DNA from: Helianthus annuus
Lineage: Eukaryota; Streptophyta; Magnoliopsida; Asterales; Asteraceae
Length of the DNA stretch: 64,000 nt
Direction: 5' to 3'
NCBI RefSeq assembly: GCF_002127325.2
Contig: NC_035435.2
Location: 112,589,235 to 112,653,234, forward strand
Numbering within the stretch: position 1 is the first letter of the stretch; every line of letters begins with the position of its first letter. The position numbers were made by a program, and so were the translations under genes. A model generated the notes under the pieces. It saw nothing but the letters and a program-made list of their open reading frames with translations, was not told where the DNA came from and ran no database searches. Below are positions 10,281-20,343 of the stretch, piece after piece.

Positions 10281-12100
10281 AGGATGAGCTTATGGCGCGA
10301 GGAATTGGAGATAATCTTGTGGATCTTGAGGAAATTCGAGAACCACAAATTGATCAACCAATAGTCGAATCTGCCTCTCAACAAAATATTGTTGGACCTG
10401 AACCTGATAGGATTCAGGAATCTGATGTAACACTAGGCGTCCGCAGAAGTACGAGGGATCGTCATGAACCTAATCAGTATTCACCTGATAGGTACGTCTT
10501 GATAATAGATCAAGAAGAGCCCTCAACCTACAAAGCTGCGATTTCAGGTAACGAATCTGAAAAATGGCTCGAAGCCATGGGCGTCGAGATGCAATCCATG
10601 TATGACAACCAAGTCTGGGATTTGGTTGAACTTCCTCCCGAATGTCGGACTGTAGGAAGTAAATGGGTTTTCAAGTTGAAAACAGACATGGATGGAAATG
10701 TGCAAACCTATAAGGCTCGGTTGATTGCTAAAGGATTTACTCAGACTCAAGGAGTTGATTATGAGGAAACCTTCTCGCCAGTAGCCATGCTTAAGTCTAT
10801 TAGGATTCTACTTGCCATAGCCGCGTATTATGACTATGAGATATGGCAAATGGATGTCAAAACCGCGTTCCTAAATGGACACCTTACAGAAGATGTCTAT
10901 ATGGAGCAGCCTGAAGGTTTTGTAGATCCTAAGAATCCAAAGAAAGTTTGCAAGTTGAATAAATCCATTTATGGATTGAAACAAGCATCTCGAAGCTGGA
11001 ATCTTCGTTTTGATCAGAAAATCAAACAATTTGGTTTTATCAAAAACGAAGATGAGCCATGTGTTTACAAGAAGGCAAGTGGGAGTTCTATTACTTTTCT
11101 GATCCTGTATGTAGATGACATACTTCTCATTGGAAACGATATCCCAATGCTGCGGGATGTTAAATCCTGGCTTGGTAAATGTTTCTCAATGAAGGATCTT
11201 GGAGAAGCTGCTTATATTCTAGGAATAAAGATTTATAGAGATAGATCTAAGCGGCTACTTGGACTTAGTCAAAGTACGTATATCGATAAGGTCATTCGGC
11301 GCTTTTCGATACAAGATTCCAAGAAGGGTCTCTTGCCAATGGCAAGTGGAACCGTACTGAATAGTCATCAGTGTCCCAAATTGGACAAAGATAAAGAGGA
11401 TATGAAAAAGGTTCCATATGCCTCTGCTATCGGTTCCATCATGTATGCCATGTTATGTACTAGACCGGACGTATCGTTTGCTCTGAGCTTGACTAGCAGA
11501 TATCAACAGAATCCTGGTAAAAGTCACTGGATTGCTGTGAAAAATATCCTAAAGTACTTAAAAAGAACTAAGGACATGTTTCTGATATTTGGCGGTTTGG
11601 AAGAAGAGCTGAAAGTAAAATGTTACACTGACGCAAGCTTCCAAACGGATCATGACGATTCACGATCTCAGACAGGCTATGTTTTTACTTTAAATGGTGG
11701 TGCTATAACTTGGAAGAGTTCTAAGCAAAGCGTGGTGGCCCAGTCGACCACTGAATCAGAATATATAGCGGCTTTAGAAGCTGCTAAGGAGGCTGTTTGG
11801 ATGAAAAAGTTCATCGCTGATCTCGAAGTTATACCAAGCATACAGAAGCCTATCGAGATATTTTGCGACAATACAGGTGCAATTGCTCAGGCAAAGGAAC
11901 CAAGGTCGCATCACAGCACGAAGCATATTCTCAGAAAATTCCACTACATACGGGAAGTTTTGGAAAGAGGAGACATCGTAGTAGAGAAAATTGATACTGA
12001 TCAGAATCTAGCGGACCCGTTTACTAAGCCTATACCTCAAGTGAAACACGAGAAGCATGCAGATAGTATAGGTCTTAGATATGCTAGACAGTGGGTCTGA
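10223..12100 (+). CDS. Copia reverse transcriptase-RNase H (downstream of frameshift)
   Basis: Continuation of pol in a second frame, joined to the first at about 10221-10225, where eight bases stand in place of nine. A first Met occurs only at 10292, but homology begins upstream, so it is not an independent gene. RT signatures: WVFKLKTDMDG, KARLIAKGFTQ, MDVKTAFLNGHL, YGLKQASRSW and the catalytic YVDDILLIG. RNase H signatures: YTDASF, STTESEYIAA and the terminal HSTKHI..RKFHYIRE and LADPFTKP. It is intact from the frameshift to the stop at 12098-12100, so this copy lost activity through one recent indel, consistent with its low LTR divergence. Confidence 0.9.
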   Translation, partial: YFYNPAENRVFTKRRGTFLEDELMARGIGDNLVDLEEIREPQIDQPIVESASQQNIVGPEPDRIQESDVTLGVRRSTRDRHEPNQYSPDRYVLIIDQEEPSTYKAAISGNESEKWLEAMGVEMQSMYDNQVWDLVELPPECRTVGSKWVFKLKTDMDGNVQTYKARLIAKGFTQTQGVDYEETFSPVAMLKSIRILLAIAAYYDYEIWQMDVKTAFLNGHLTEDVYMEQPEGFVDPKNPKKVCKLNKSIYGLKQASRSWNLRFDQKIKQFGFIKNEDEPCVYKKASGSSITFLILYVDDILLIGNDIPMLRDVKSWLGKCFSMKDLGEAAYILGIKIYRDRSKRLLGLSQSTYIDKVIRRFSIQDSKKGLLPMASGTVLNSHQCPKLDKDKEDMKKVPYASAIGSIMYAMLCTRPDVSFALSLTSRYQQNPGKSHWIAVKNILKYLKRTKDMFLIFGGLEEELKVKCYTDASFQTDHDDSRSQTGYVFTLNGGAITWKSSKQSVVAQSTTESEYIAALEAAKEAVWMKKFIADLEVIPSIQKPIEIFCDNTGAIAQAKEPRSHHSTKHILRKFHYIREVLERGDIVVEKIDTDQNLADPFTKPIPQVKHEKHADSIGLRYARQWV

Positions 12101-12963
12101 TTTTGTAATTTAGTAATTTGGTGCATTTTGAAATGTAAACAATATTTTATGTTTATTTGAATTTAATGGTTGAATGTCTTTTAAACTATTATATTTGTGT
12201 TCAAATATTAGTACGTTAGGTATCTATGAATATTGTATTCTAAAATTTCCGTAGTCTATCAGATTCGTGAGAACCAATCTGGTAAAAAAACTATTGTGAA
12301 TTAGATGGTTGATCCATATAATGGATACTCAAAGTGTTGAGAACCATATTCACTGATATGATTAGTTGAATCATATTGGGCGTAACTCGTTTCAAAATGA
12401 TCTTCATGGATCTTAGTCATAAGACGTTTTGAATAGGTACGATCATTGTATCCTTAGACCTGCGGTACATACTAGAACTAACTTAAATGAATGGTTGCTC
12501 TTTGATTCTATCTAACGCTGTACGTAACTGGCAGTAATAAGGATAGTTTTGGGAATGATCTGAAGTTTAGTGGGAGTTGTTTGTAGCCAAAGGGATCTGT
12601 ACTTCTATACTTAGAAGAAGAACACTCTGGCGCCTTTCGTTGATTTGAACTGGTGTTGAACGCGTGGCCACGCTCGAACTAGTAATAGTTTGATAAACCA
12701 CTTAAAATCAGGAACGAAATTAGAAATGGTTGAATAATATATGAGAATGAATTGGATCCATGTCTCATGTTCAACAAGTGTTCAATATAGAGGGATAAAT
12801 GAGTTGATAACCGGGGCTATAGTATTTGCATAACCAGGTTTGATTAGTGCAAAGAATTAGTTGACATAAATTTGTCATACCTTGCCGGGGGCAATATGAT
12901 GCAGCTAGGCACCCACTATTGTCTACGTTGAAACTTAATCGGCCAATCGACCAAGTGGGAGAT
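12101..12963 (+). other. Copia 3' untranslated region and polypurine tract
   Basis: Non-coding sequence ending with the purine-rich AAGTGGGAGAT (12953-12963) directly before the 3' LTR. This is the plus-strand primer site. Confidence 0.8.
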
Positions 12964-13830
12964 TGTTGGATATAATGTTCAATTGTCGATTATAATTCAT
13001 TGTTGCCGTCAATGTACGACCCAAAGAGTTACACTTTGGGCAACGAACATTTAACGGTGTTTTAATCGTTAATCACCGGATCACGAAATAATAAGCGTAA
13101 TAAAAGAAACGGGTAATTATCTAGAATAATTACGGAGAGCCGGATTAATATTATAATTAATTTGTTAATTATAATTAATATTGGATAATTAAAATGAAAG
13201 AGATAATTGTTACAATTATGAGATAATTATGTAGAGTTGTGATTAGATTACAATTCTAATGTTGATTTTAAATAAAAGATATACATATTATATCCATTAT
13301 CAGTTCCAATTTAATCTCATACGGATATAAGAAGGAATATGAAAAGGGATCTCAAGTAGGGATCTCTAATAATTGTTGTAAGCTTCTGCCGCCGAAGACT
13401 CTGATGAAACAAGAACCTCAATTGCAATATTTGTTCAAAGGATTTATTTTGGGCAAAAGAAAGGAGGCAATAGTTCAAGAAGTTTTAATTGGCTAGTACA
13501 AACAAACCTTCTTATTTCTTTATTTACGCAAAAAGGTAAGTAAAGTTTTGAACTTTATTTTCTTTAGAATAAGGTTTCGTTTGAAATCGTTTCAAACAAA
13601 CAAACATGATTTCGTGGTCAACGATCATCTAGCGAGATCGTTCGTTGAACCAAGGTGTCTTACTTGGATGTCACGATTCTTTAATTTTATTATAACCTAT
13701 TTTAATTGTAAAGAGATCACTGGTGGAAACGGTTTAGAACCAAACCTCGTGTACATGTTTTCCGCTGCGTTCAGTTTGTTTGACAAATTGACTAAAATTA
13801 TTTTCTAAAAGTTACACGAAATTTCCAACA
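12964..13830 (+). repeat. 3' LTR of Copia element
   Basis: Same length as the 5' LTR with about seven substitutions. It ends 269 bp before the LARP6-like start codon, so its promoter or poly(A) signals could affect that gene. Confidence 0.95.
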
Positions 13831-13835
13831 TTTCA

Positions 13836-14099
13836 CACATTCAAATGTTTCATGTTGTTACTTTTGATGTTAAAATTCATGTAGATAAAAACATACGTAT
13901 GTTTTACAAATGTTTTAAAACACAAACTTTTAAGCGCCAATTGCGGAATATAAACCAAATTACTACGAGAAAACCATGCCAATTTCTTCGCACCAATTCA
14001 AACCCTTCACCAAATCTATGTTACAATTCACATTCTCCAAACAGATCCAATTGGTTAATTCTTCACTAACATTCTCAATAAAAAAAAAACACAACAATA
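13836..14099 (+). promoter_or_regulatory. Proximal promoter and 5' UTR of LARP6-like gene
   Basis: A TATA-like TATAAA is at 13949-13954, about 150 bp before the ATG. Just upstream, 13934-13941 reads ATTGGCGC on the minus strand, which fits the E2F consensus WTTSSCSS. The sequence before the ATG has an A-rich run. The Copia insertion cut the upstream region 119 bp before the TATA-like box. The site calls are motif matches only. Confidence 0.4.
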
Positions 14100-17000
14100 A
14101 TGGCACAGGCACACCCAGAACAAAACATACAAAAACAGACATCCAAGAAGGATGAAAAAAGAGAAATTTCCAATTCAAATTCTTTCAAATTCAATGCACA
14201 TGCACCTGAATTTGTTCCCAGTTCGCATACCACCCAGATTCCGGTTTCGGGTTATTTCTATCCATGTTTTAATTATGTAGGTGTGGGTGTTGGTGTGGGT
14301 GATGGCAGTGGTTCTCCTGATTGGGTTTATGTTGGTGGTGGTGATCAAGATCAGCATGTGCAGTTTTTTTCTAACCCGGATGTCGTGATCCCCGCGTATT
14401 CCAAGAATGTTCTCACTGAAGATCTTCAACAAAAGATTGTTAAACAGGTTGTTTTTCTTCTTTTGGTTATGGGTTATGTTTGGTTTTCATGTTTGAGGAT
14501 GTGTATGTGTTTATATGCATCAGTTTTCGCGGTTGGTGATAGGGGTGTCCATTAAACCAAGATAACTGACATGTAACTGAAATAATCGACGTACCTGAAT
14601 TAATAAACCATTTTCCGGTGTAGTTTCGGTTATGCTTGTACCCATCACATGAAGAACCGAACCGAATTTGTGCAAGCGAACTTGAAAAAAAAACCCCGAA
14701 AATTTGAACCCGTATTAACAAATGGTGTTGTTCAAAAGATTTAAGCTAAAATGTGGATTAATCTATTAATCACTATTTAATAAAAAAGGTCCAAAGTTTC
14801 AGGCCCAAATTCATTATTTTGGGCCTGACACAAAATTTTCAAGGCTAAACGGCAAAACCGAACCAAAACCCATCGTGAAAACTACAAAGCGAAAAAAACA
14901 ATATTAAATTGTTTTCAATAATCCAAAAACAAATTTTTGGTTCGGACTGAGACCAAAACCGAGCCATGCATACCCCTAGTTGTTAATATGTTTATAAGTT
15001 ATTACAACACTTTTGATGTGAATAATATGTTTTTGGTTTGTTAGATTAGCCAATAATAAAGTGTTTAAAATTGCATGTTTTTAACAGGTGGAGTATCAAT
15101 TCAGTGGCTTGAGCCTGCTTGCAAATGAATCCTTGGTTAAACACATTAGCAAGGACCCTGAGGGATATGGTAAGATCACAAAGAAAGTCCTTATCAGTTT
15201 CATTTATGATTTATGGGTCCTTATGTATGATGAGATTCACAACATGTAATAATATAACATTGTTTATGACATAACAGTTCCTATATCTGTTATTGCATCT
15301 ATGAAGAAAATCAAATCCTGCATCACTAATAACCAATTGCTTGCTCAAGCTCTTTGCGCGTCTTCTAAGTTGGTAAGTTCTTCGCCATTTGACCGGTTAC
15401 AATATGGTTCCTTGGTCTAAGTTAGTCTTCGCTAGGTCGTAAGCAATGATGGCAAAAAAGTTAGGCGTAAACACCCCTTCACGGAGAAAGACAAAGAAGA
15501 ACTACAGGTTGGTCAAGTTGTTGACTTTTTTACGCCGTCTTAGAACCTTAGTTAATGATGTTTGATTTGTTAATTGGCGTGCAGTCTCGTACGGTTGTTG
15601 CTGAGAATTTACCCGAAGATCATTCTCATCAAAACCTTGAGAAAATCTTTAGTGTGGTCAGAAGGTAGATTTTGTGACCCGAAATTGGTTTCGAGTTTCA
15701 TTCATTAACTTTTCTGTAAAAACTCATTTTGTAGCGTCAAAGCGATACGTATTTGCCACCCGCAAGAGCCTAATTCTTCGCGCTCTAGAGGAGATTACGT
15801 TTTTAGTAACAAGGTTAATTCAACCCACACTTTGATTTGATCTTGTGCATTTTGTAACTGATCATTGGTCAAAAATCATATTTGGATAAATAGTTTTACA
15901 TAGCTGATAGCTGCATTATTATTCAGGTAATTTATATTGTTTCTTTTGACCAAATTTGAGGGACAATTACTTCCATTTCATAAAACAATGTCACCCTTTT
16001 TTGTCATTTTATTGTTTATTTTCTTATATTGTTAAGATAAATGATTGTTATAACAATTACAACATAAGTCCATCAAAACATTATCTTCTGCAACATGTTT
16101 TATTACAGCTTATTAACTAATGCTGATTATTTAATATTACATAATCACTTTGTAATCACATGTCCAAACACTCCATAATCACTTCTTTAACGCGCTTTTT
16201 TCTTTCTTTTAAAGCTTCATGCTTTGGTGGAATACGAAACATCGGAGATGGCTGAAAAAGCGGTATGTTTTCATTACCTACTCTTGAACCCCCCCCCCCC
16301 CCCCCCCATATCTTGAAACACTTTTAAGAAGTATATTTTCAGGTTGAAAAATTAAACGATGAAAGAAATTGGCGAAAAGGGCTTAGAGTTAGGCTGCTCC
16401 TTCGACGTTCAGTATGTGATCCAAACGTCTACTAAAATATTTTTACTGGTTATGTGAACATTAATATGTTCTTTGTTTATTGTCTTTGATTCAAATCCAC
16501 AGCCAAAGTCTGTTTTAAAGAGCAGGAAGTCCGAGTTTGACGGGTTACTTGATGATGACATTGATGAAGCATATGATTTGCCCGAAGAATCTTCTCCTAC
16601 TAATGTTATAGAACTTGCTATCGACAATAATGTAAGTGCTTATACGGTTTATTACATATGTTTAACTCGTTATAGATCAAACACAATACACATCAACATA
16701 TTTATAAGCAGTGGCGGACCTAGAAAATTCTTTTTACTGGTGTCACCATGTCTCAGTTTTTAAATGCCCAAGAATCTTTTTTTTATAGGGTCGAATTTGG
16801 TCACCAAAAATATAACATATATAAATATTTTTCTCGCTGTCACATGACACCAGTCGTTATATCAAGGTCCGTCCCTGTTCACAAGGAAACTGATATTAAT
16901 ATGTTGTTGGTAGGCCGAAGAGGGGTCAAAGAAAGGATGGGCCCGAGGACGTGGGAAGTCAAAGATTCGCACATCGAGTCATAATGGACGCGGAGTTCTT

Positions 17001-17156
17001 TCACAGTCGCCGCAATCAAGCGGGTCTACCCATTCGGAGACAACATTGTCACCTAAATTGAGTCCTAAAGGGCCAAGAATGCCTGATGGAACTAGGGGGT
17101 TCACTATGGGAAGAGGAAAGCCTATGTCTCCTCCTGCTTTAACCACCACACCATAA
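14100..17156 (+). CDS. LARP6: La-related protein 6 (LARP6 b/c type), ten exons
   Basis: Exons: 14100-14447, 15088-15169, 15278-15372, 15436-15507, 15585-15664, 15735-15813, 16215-16262, 16343-16411, 16503-16631, 16914-17156. All introns are GT..AG, phases agree, and the product is 414 residues. The N-terminus has a PAM2 motif (FNAHAPEFVP, residues about 31-40), the known docking site for the MLLE domain of poly(A)-binding protein. A La motif starts with QKIVKQVEYQFSG (about 111) and includes DPEGYVPISVIASMKKIK. An RRM starts SRTVVAENLPED (about 200). Arg/Gly-rich sequence follows, and the C-terminus has the LSA motif GPRMPDGTRGFTMGRGKP (387-404), typical of LARP6. Inferred role: cytoplasmic or nuclear RNA-binding protein acting on mRNA with PABP. 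The PAM2 motif favours the plant LARP6B/C subtype over LARP6A. No internal stop is seen. Confidence 0.92.
14540..14978. mobile_element. hAT-like MITE in LARP6 intron 1
   Basis: The ends TAGGGGTGTCCAT and ATGCATACCCCTA are inverted repeats. Flanks GTTGGTGA and GTTGTTAA agree at 6 of 8 bases, as for an aged hAT TSD. It does not touch the splice sites. Confidence 0.65.
16289..16307. repeat. C19 homopolymer in LARP6 intron 7
   Basis: Nineteen consecutive C lie 26 bp after the donor site and about 35 bp before the next exon. Length may be unreliable in sequencing. Confidence 0.8.
16709..16877. mobile_element. hAT-like MITE (169 bp) in LARP6 intron 9
   Basis: The ends CAGTGGCGGACC and GGTCCGTCCCTG are inverted repeats. 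Flanks TTTATAAG and TTCACAAG match at 6 of 8 positions, consistent with an old 8-bp TSD. It ends 36 bp before the last exon. Confidence 0.65.
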
Positions 17157-18181
17157 TATTTGCTTAAATTTTGTCAGGTTAGTTATATATAGTTGATGGT
17201 AGTTTTTCTTTATTTTGTGTTTGTAATAATTTGTATATTTTGATGATTTTTTTTCTTTGTATTTTTTGTTTGCTTGGATGCTAAACTGTGACATGGCATA
17301 TGTTATAGATACAAATATATAATATTGTTATTTTTTACCTTACAAAATTGTAAGATGGTTGTAACTAATGTTTTAAATCATTAATAAACATAATTTATCG
17401 TTTAAAAATATGTGGCCAATTCTAAAAGTTGTATACTAATGACTGTCCACATAGTATAGGACTACTATATATCAACATATCTCTAAGTATGCAATGTTTG
17501 TCATCAATCATTTCTAAACATTGTATGCGACTAACGCAATGGATTTCTCGAAATTCATAGGACTCCTACAAAATATGCCGCTCATATAAACGAGACAAAC
17601 CTACGTCGGAAAATATATGTGGCACATACAAAGGAATGTCCCTTTGAACAACATGGTGAATTATATCTTAATGGGTGATTTATTCTTTGATTCTATGTAT
17701 CTAGCTAACATTTTGTGAATGAGTTTAGCACATTCTCTACGTTCCTCGATCGGTATACATGTACATTCAACTAACTATTCAAGCCAGTCTTTGAGTACGC
17801 TTGTTGGGTATAGCGCCGAAGTCTCACAAACAGTATGCATATGACTTTTTTACAGGAAATACCATCCTCCTTTACCCAAGCAAAAAATGATTATAAATTG
17901 CATGATATCATATTATTAACAATATATATGAGAAAGTGAGAAACCATGATTGACAACACATAAGGGGCTCTGGTATTGTAAATTGTAACCACGTTATAAA
18001 CGACTCATGAGTTGATTTGATACCTACCATATTGTAACATAAGTGTCATGGTCATGTTATTGTCCACCTTGACCCCACTAGCACACGAGTTTTTTTGTTT
18101 TTTTTTTGTTTTTTTGCCTTGGATTCCCAGAATGCTATGTTGATTGTAGTTACAACTTTAGTAGAGGCTGAATTTGATTAT
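17157..18181. other. LARP6 3' flank and intergenic spacer
   Basis: AT-rich. The first 250 bases are probably 3' UTR; an AATAAA hexamer occurs near 17382. No gene or repeat structure was recognised in the remainder, apart from a T-rich run near 18090-18113. Confidence 0.4.
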
Positions 18182-18805
18182 TGATGACGGGGGTAGCCCA
18201 AGACAATATAAAAGGACTAAAATACCTGAGTGCTCAAAGGGTTAAAGGGTTCGAAGGTCAAACAGTCGTAGAGGTGAAGTAAAGTAGTGTGAAAACAGTA
18301 GCCAGTCACATCCAGGGATTGCTTCACCAACCACAGCCGCAAAAGCAACGCAGGTCTGCAGAACACATGCTATTATCCAGGGGTCAAAAGGCTTCAACCC
18401 TCGAAAGGGTAAGCCCCTCACTGCAAGTGAGGTCACTAGTCAAAAGCACTCTTCTTTGGGAGACATCTTCTCCTATATAATTGACACTTCATTTACTGAG
18501 TTAGGACATTCTGGATCAGACTTGTTTCCTTAAACTCTGGTCATTCATATCGTGTACTTGCTTCATGCAAGTTACTCTCGCTCAGATCCAACTCACACAT
18601 ATTCTATTTGTTTCCTCATCCTTTTCTGAACACACTTCAGAATAGGATCTTCAACAAACAACAAAAATAAACTAGTGAACCTCCTTCCACGTCTTGCAAA
18701 CGTGGGGGGGACCCCACGACCTGCGTTAGGCAAGGTTAAACCCTTTAACCCTTTTGCCTAACCACCCTCGCTACTACATTTGGTCTATTATTTGTTGCAT
18801 CAACA
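18182..18805 (+). repeat. 5' LTR of Tat-like element (about 624 bp)
   Basis: Begins TGATGACGGGGG and ends TTGCATCAACA, three bases before the PBS. The left boundary is tentative because no second LTR exists for comparison. Confidence 0.6.
18473..18480 (+). promoter_or_regulatory. LTR TATA box
   Basis: CTATATAA, 330 bp before the LTR end, a plausible start region for the genomic RNA. Confidence 0.45.
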
Positions 18806-18808
18806 AGT

Positions 18809-18826
18809 TGGCGCCCACCGTGGGGC
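18809..18826 (+). other. Primer-binding site of Tat-like element
   Basis: TGGCGCCCACCGTGGGGC lies three bases after the LTR end, a form common in plant Gypsy elements. The matching tRNA was not determined. Confidence 0.6.
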
Positions 18827-18886
18827 TACGCCGCTATTTCTCCTCAAAAAGACCTAGTAGTGTAGCTCTTCTCTCTTGAAATCACC

Positions 18887-20343
18887 ATGTCTGAAAGTGG
18901 ATCCCCGGGTGAAGTAAATCAGGTTCCAAACACTTCAACCCCGGGTAGCAGCCAAGCTCATGTGGCTATACCAACCTCTTTCTCAACTCCGGGGAGCACA
19001 CCCGAGTTTCTTACCTTTAATACCCCAACTCCTTCCAGATCCGGAGTTCCTTCCCCTAATGTTGGCGTCTCTGACACTCCAACGCGTATTGAGCTTACCC
19101 CTGAGGGGGTTGCCAACAATTTTCTTGAGTTGAGGTCTCTCCTCAACCAGTATGTGAACAAAGAGAAGGATAAGGGAGTGAGGATTCGTCTAGACTATGA
19201 TGAGCCTGAACCAACGCTGTCTCCTGGACCTCCCATTCCACCTTTTACAACCAGGAATGAGGCTGGCCCCAGTAATCCTCCAAATCCTGTTCCATATTTG
19301 TCTACAATGGCAAACCCCACAACACGTCCTCTCTTTTCATCTCAGCCAGTTATGAGTGGTGCTCCTCTGAGCCACGAGCTGACCCTAGATCAGCTCCTAC
19401 AGTCCCTAGTAACAAGCTTTCCAGCTTTTACAACAACCTCATGGGAACAAGCCCTGTCCGTGCTTCCATTGGCACGAGGTGCAGTTATGAGCACCCCCTT
19501 GGAGTTAGCTGCCCAGTTGTACCTGGAAGCCTTCAAGGCTTCAACCTTATGTCCCAGATGATGACCCAGATGATGGCCAGCTTCCCGTGGCAACACTTCA
19601 TCAATCAAGTGCTAGCCACTCAGGGGAACAACAATGGTAATAACAATGTGGGTATAAGGGTCGAAGAAGACTTGGCCAAACCCTATAAGCCAAGTAACCT
19701 CTCATGCTTTTCACAGCAAATAGCCGATTATGATTTTCAAACAAAGATCAAGATGCCGTCCCACATCCAAACGTATGATGGGTCTGAGGACCCAGAGGAC
19801 CATCTTCAAATCTTCACCGGTGCAGCAAGGATTGAGAAGTGGTCAAATGCTGAATGATGTCTAATGTTCATGCAAACCCTTATTGGATCTGCCAGAATCT
19901 GGTTCAATGATTTACCTGCTCGAAGCATTCGAAGCTTCGATGATCTTAGCAAGGGTTTTTTGGCCAACTTCTCTCAACAAAGACGATATGTCAAAGATGC
20001 GACAGTGATTTTTCAAATAAAACAACGTGACGATGAAAGTCTTCGCGAGTTTATTGAACGATACAAGAAGGATGGGCTGACCTATGTAGGGGCAGATGAA
20101 AAAATGAGGGTAGCCGGTTTCATGAACGCTATCACCTCGAAATATCTCACAAGAGATTTCAACAAGTCCCTGCCCAAGACCTTGGAAGAAGCTCTCGAAA
20201 GGGCGGAAGCCCATATTCGGGGAGAGGAGGAAGTTGATATTAAAGAACAAAGGAAAAGCGGGTCTAGTTGGCGAAGTAATAGCCCAGTCAGGAAAAAAGG
20301 GAATTATAACTCTTATGACAGACGACAGAAGGGTTCAGACATC
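18887..20343 (+). pseudogene. Tat-like gag, 5' part (broken)
   Basis: Starts at ATG 18887, 61 bp after the PBS (MSESGSPGEVNQ). A Pro/Ser/Thr-rich N-terminus is followed by the Gag core: MPSHIQTYDGSEDPEDHL, then FMQTLIGSARIWFNDLP and SFDDLSKGFLANFSQQR, and then a domain with IKQRDDESLREFIERY. Breaks: the frame changes between about 19500 and 19545, and codon 19855-19857 is TGA where the conserved core normally has Trp. Element B then interrupts it at 20341. Known role: capsid and nucleocapsid of the virus-like particle. This copy cannot make it. Confidence 0.85.

Larger units (their letters stand above)
5780..13830 (+). mobile_element. Full-length Ty1/Copia LTR retrotransposon
   Basis: Two 867-bp LTRs (5780-6646 and 12964-13830) with TGTTGG..CCAACA ends flank a tRNA-iMet PBS, a long leader, gag-pol in the Copia order (Gag, PR, IN, RT, RH) and a polypurine tract. 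An exact 5-bp TSD, TTTCA, lies at 5775-5779 and 13831-13835. I count about seven substitutions between the LTRs (about 0.8%); at an assumed 1.3e-8 per site per year that is roughly 0.3 million years. One frameshift in pol makes this copy defective. It inserted in the upstream region of the LARP6-like gene, in the same orientation. Confidence 0.95.
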
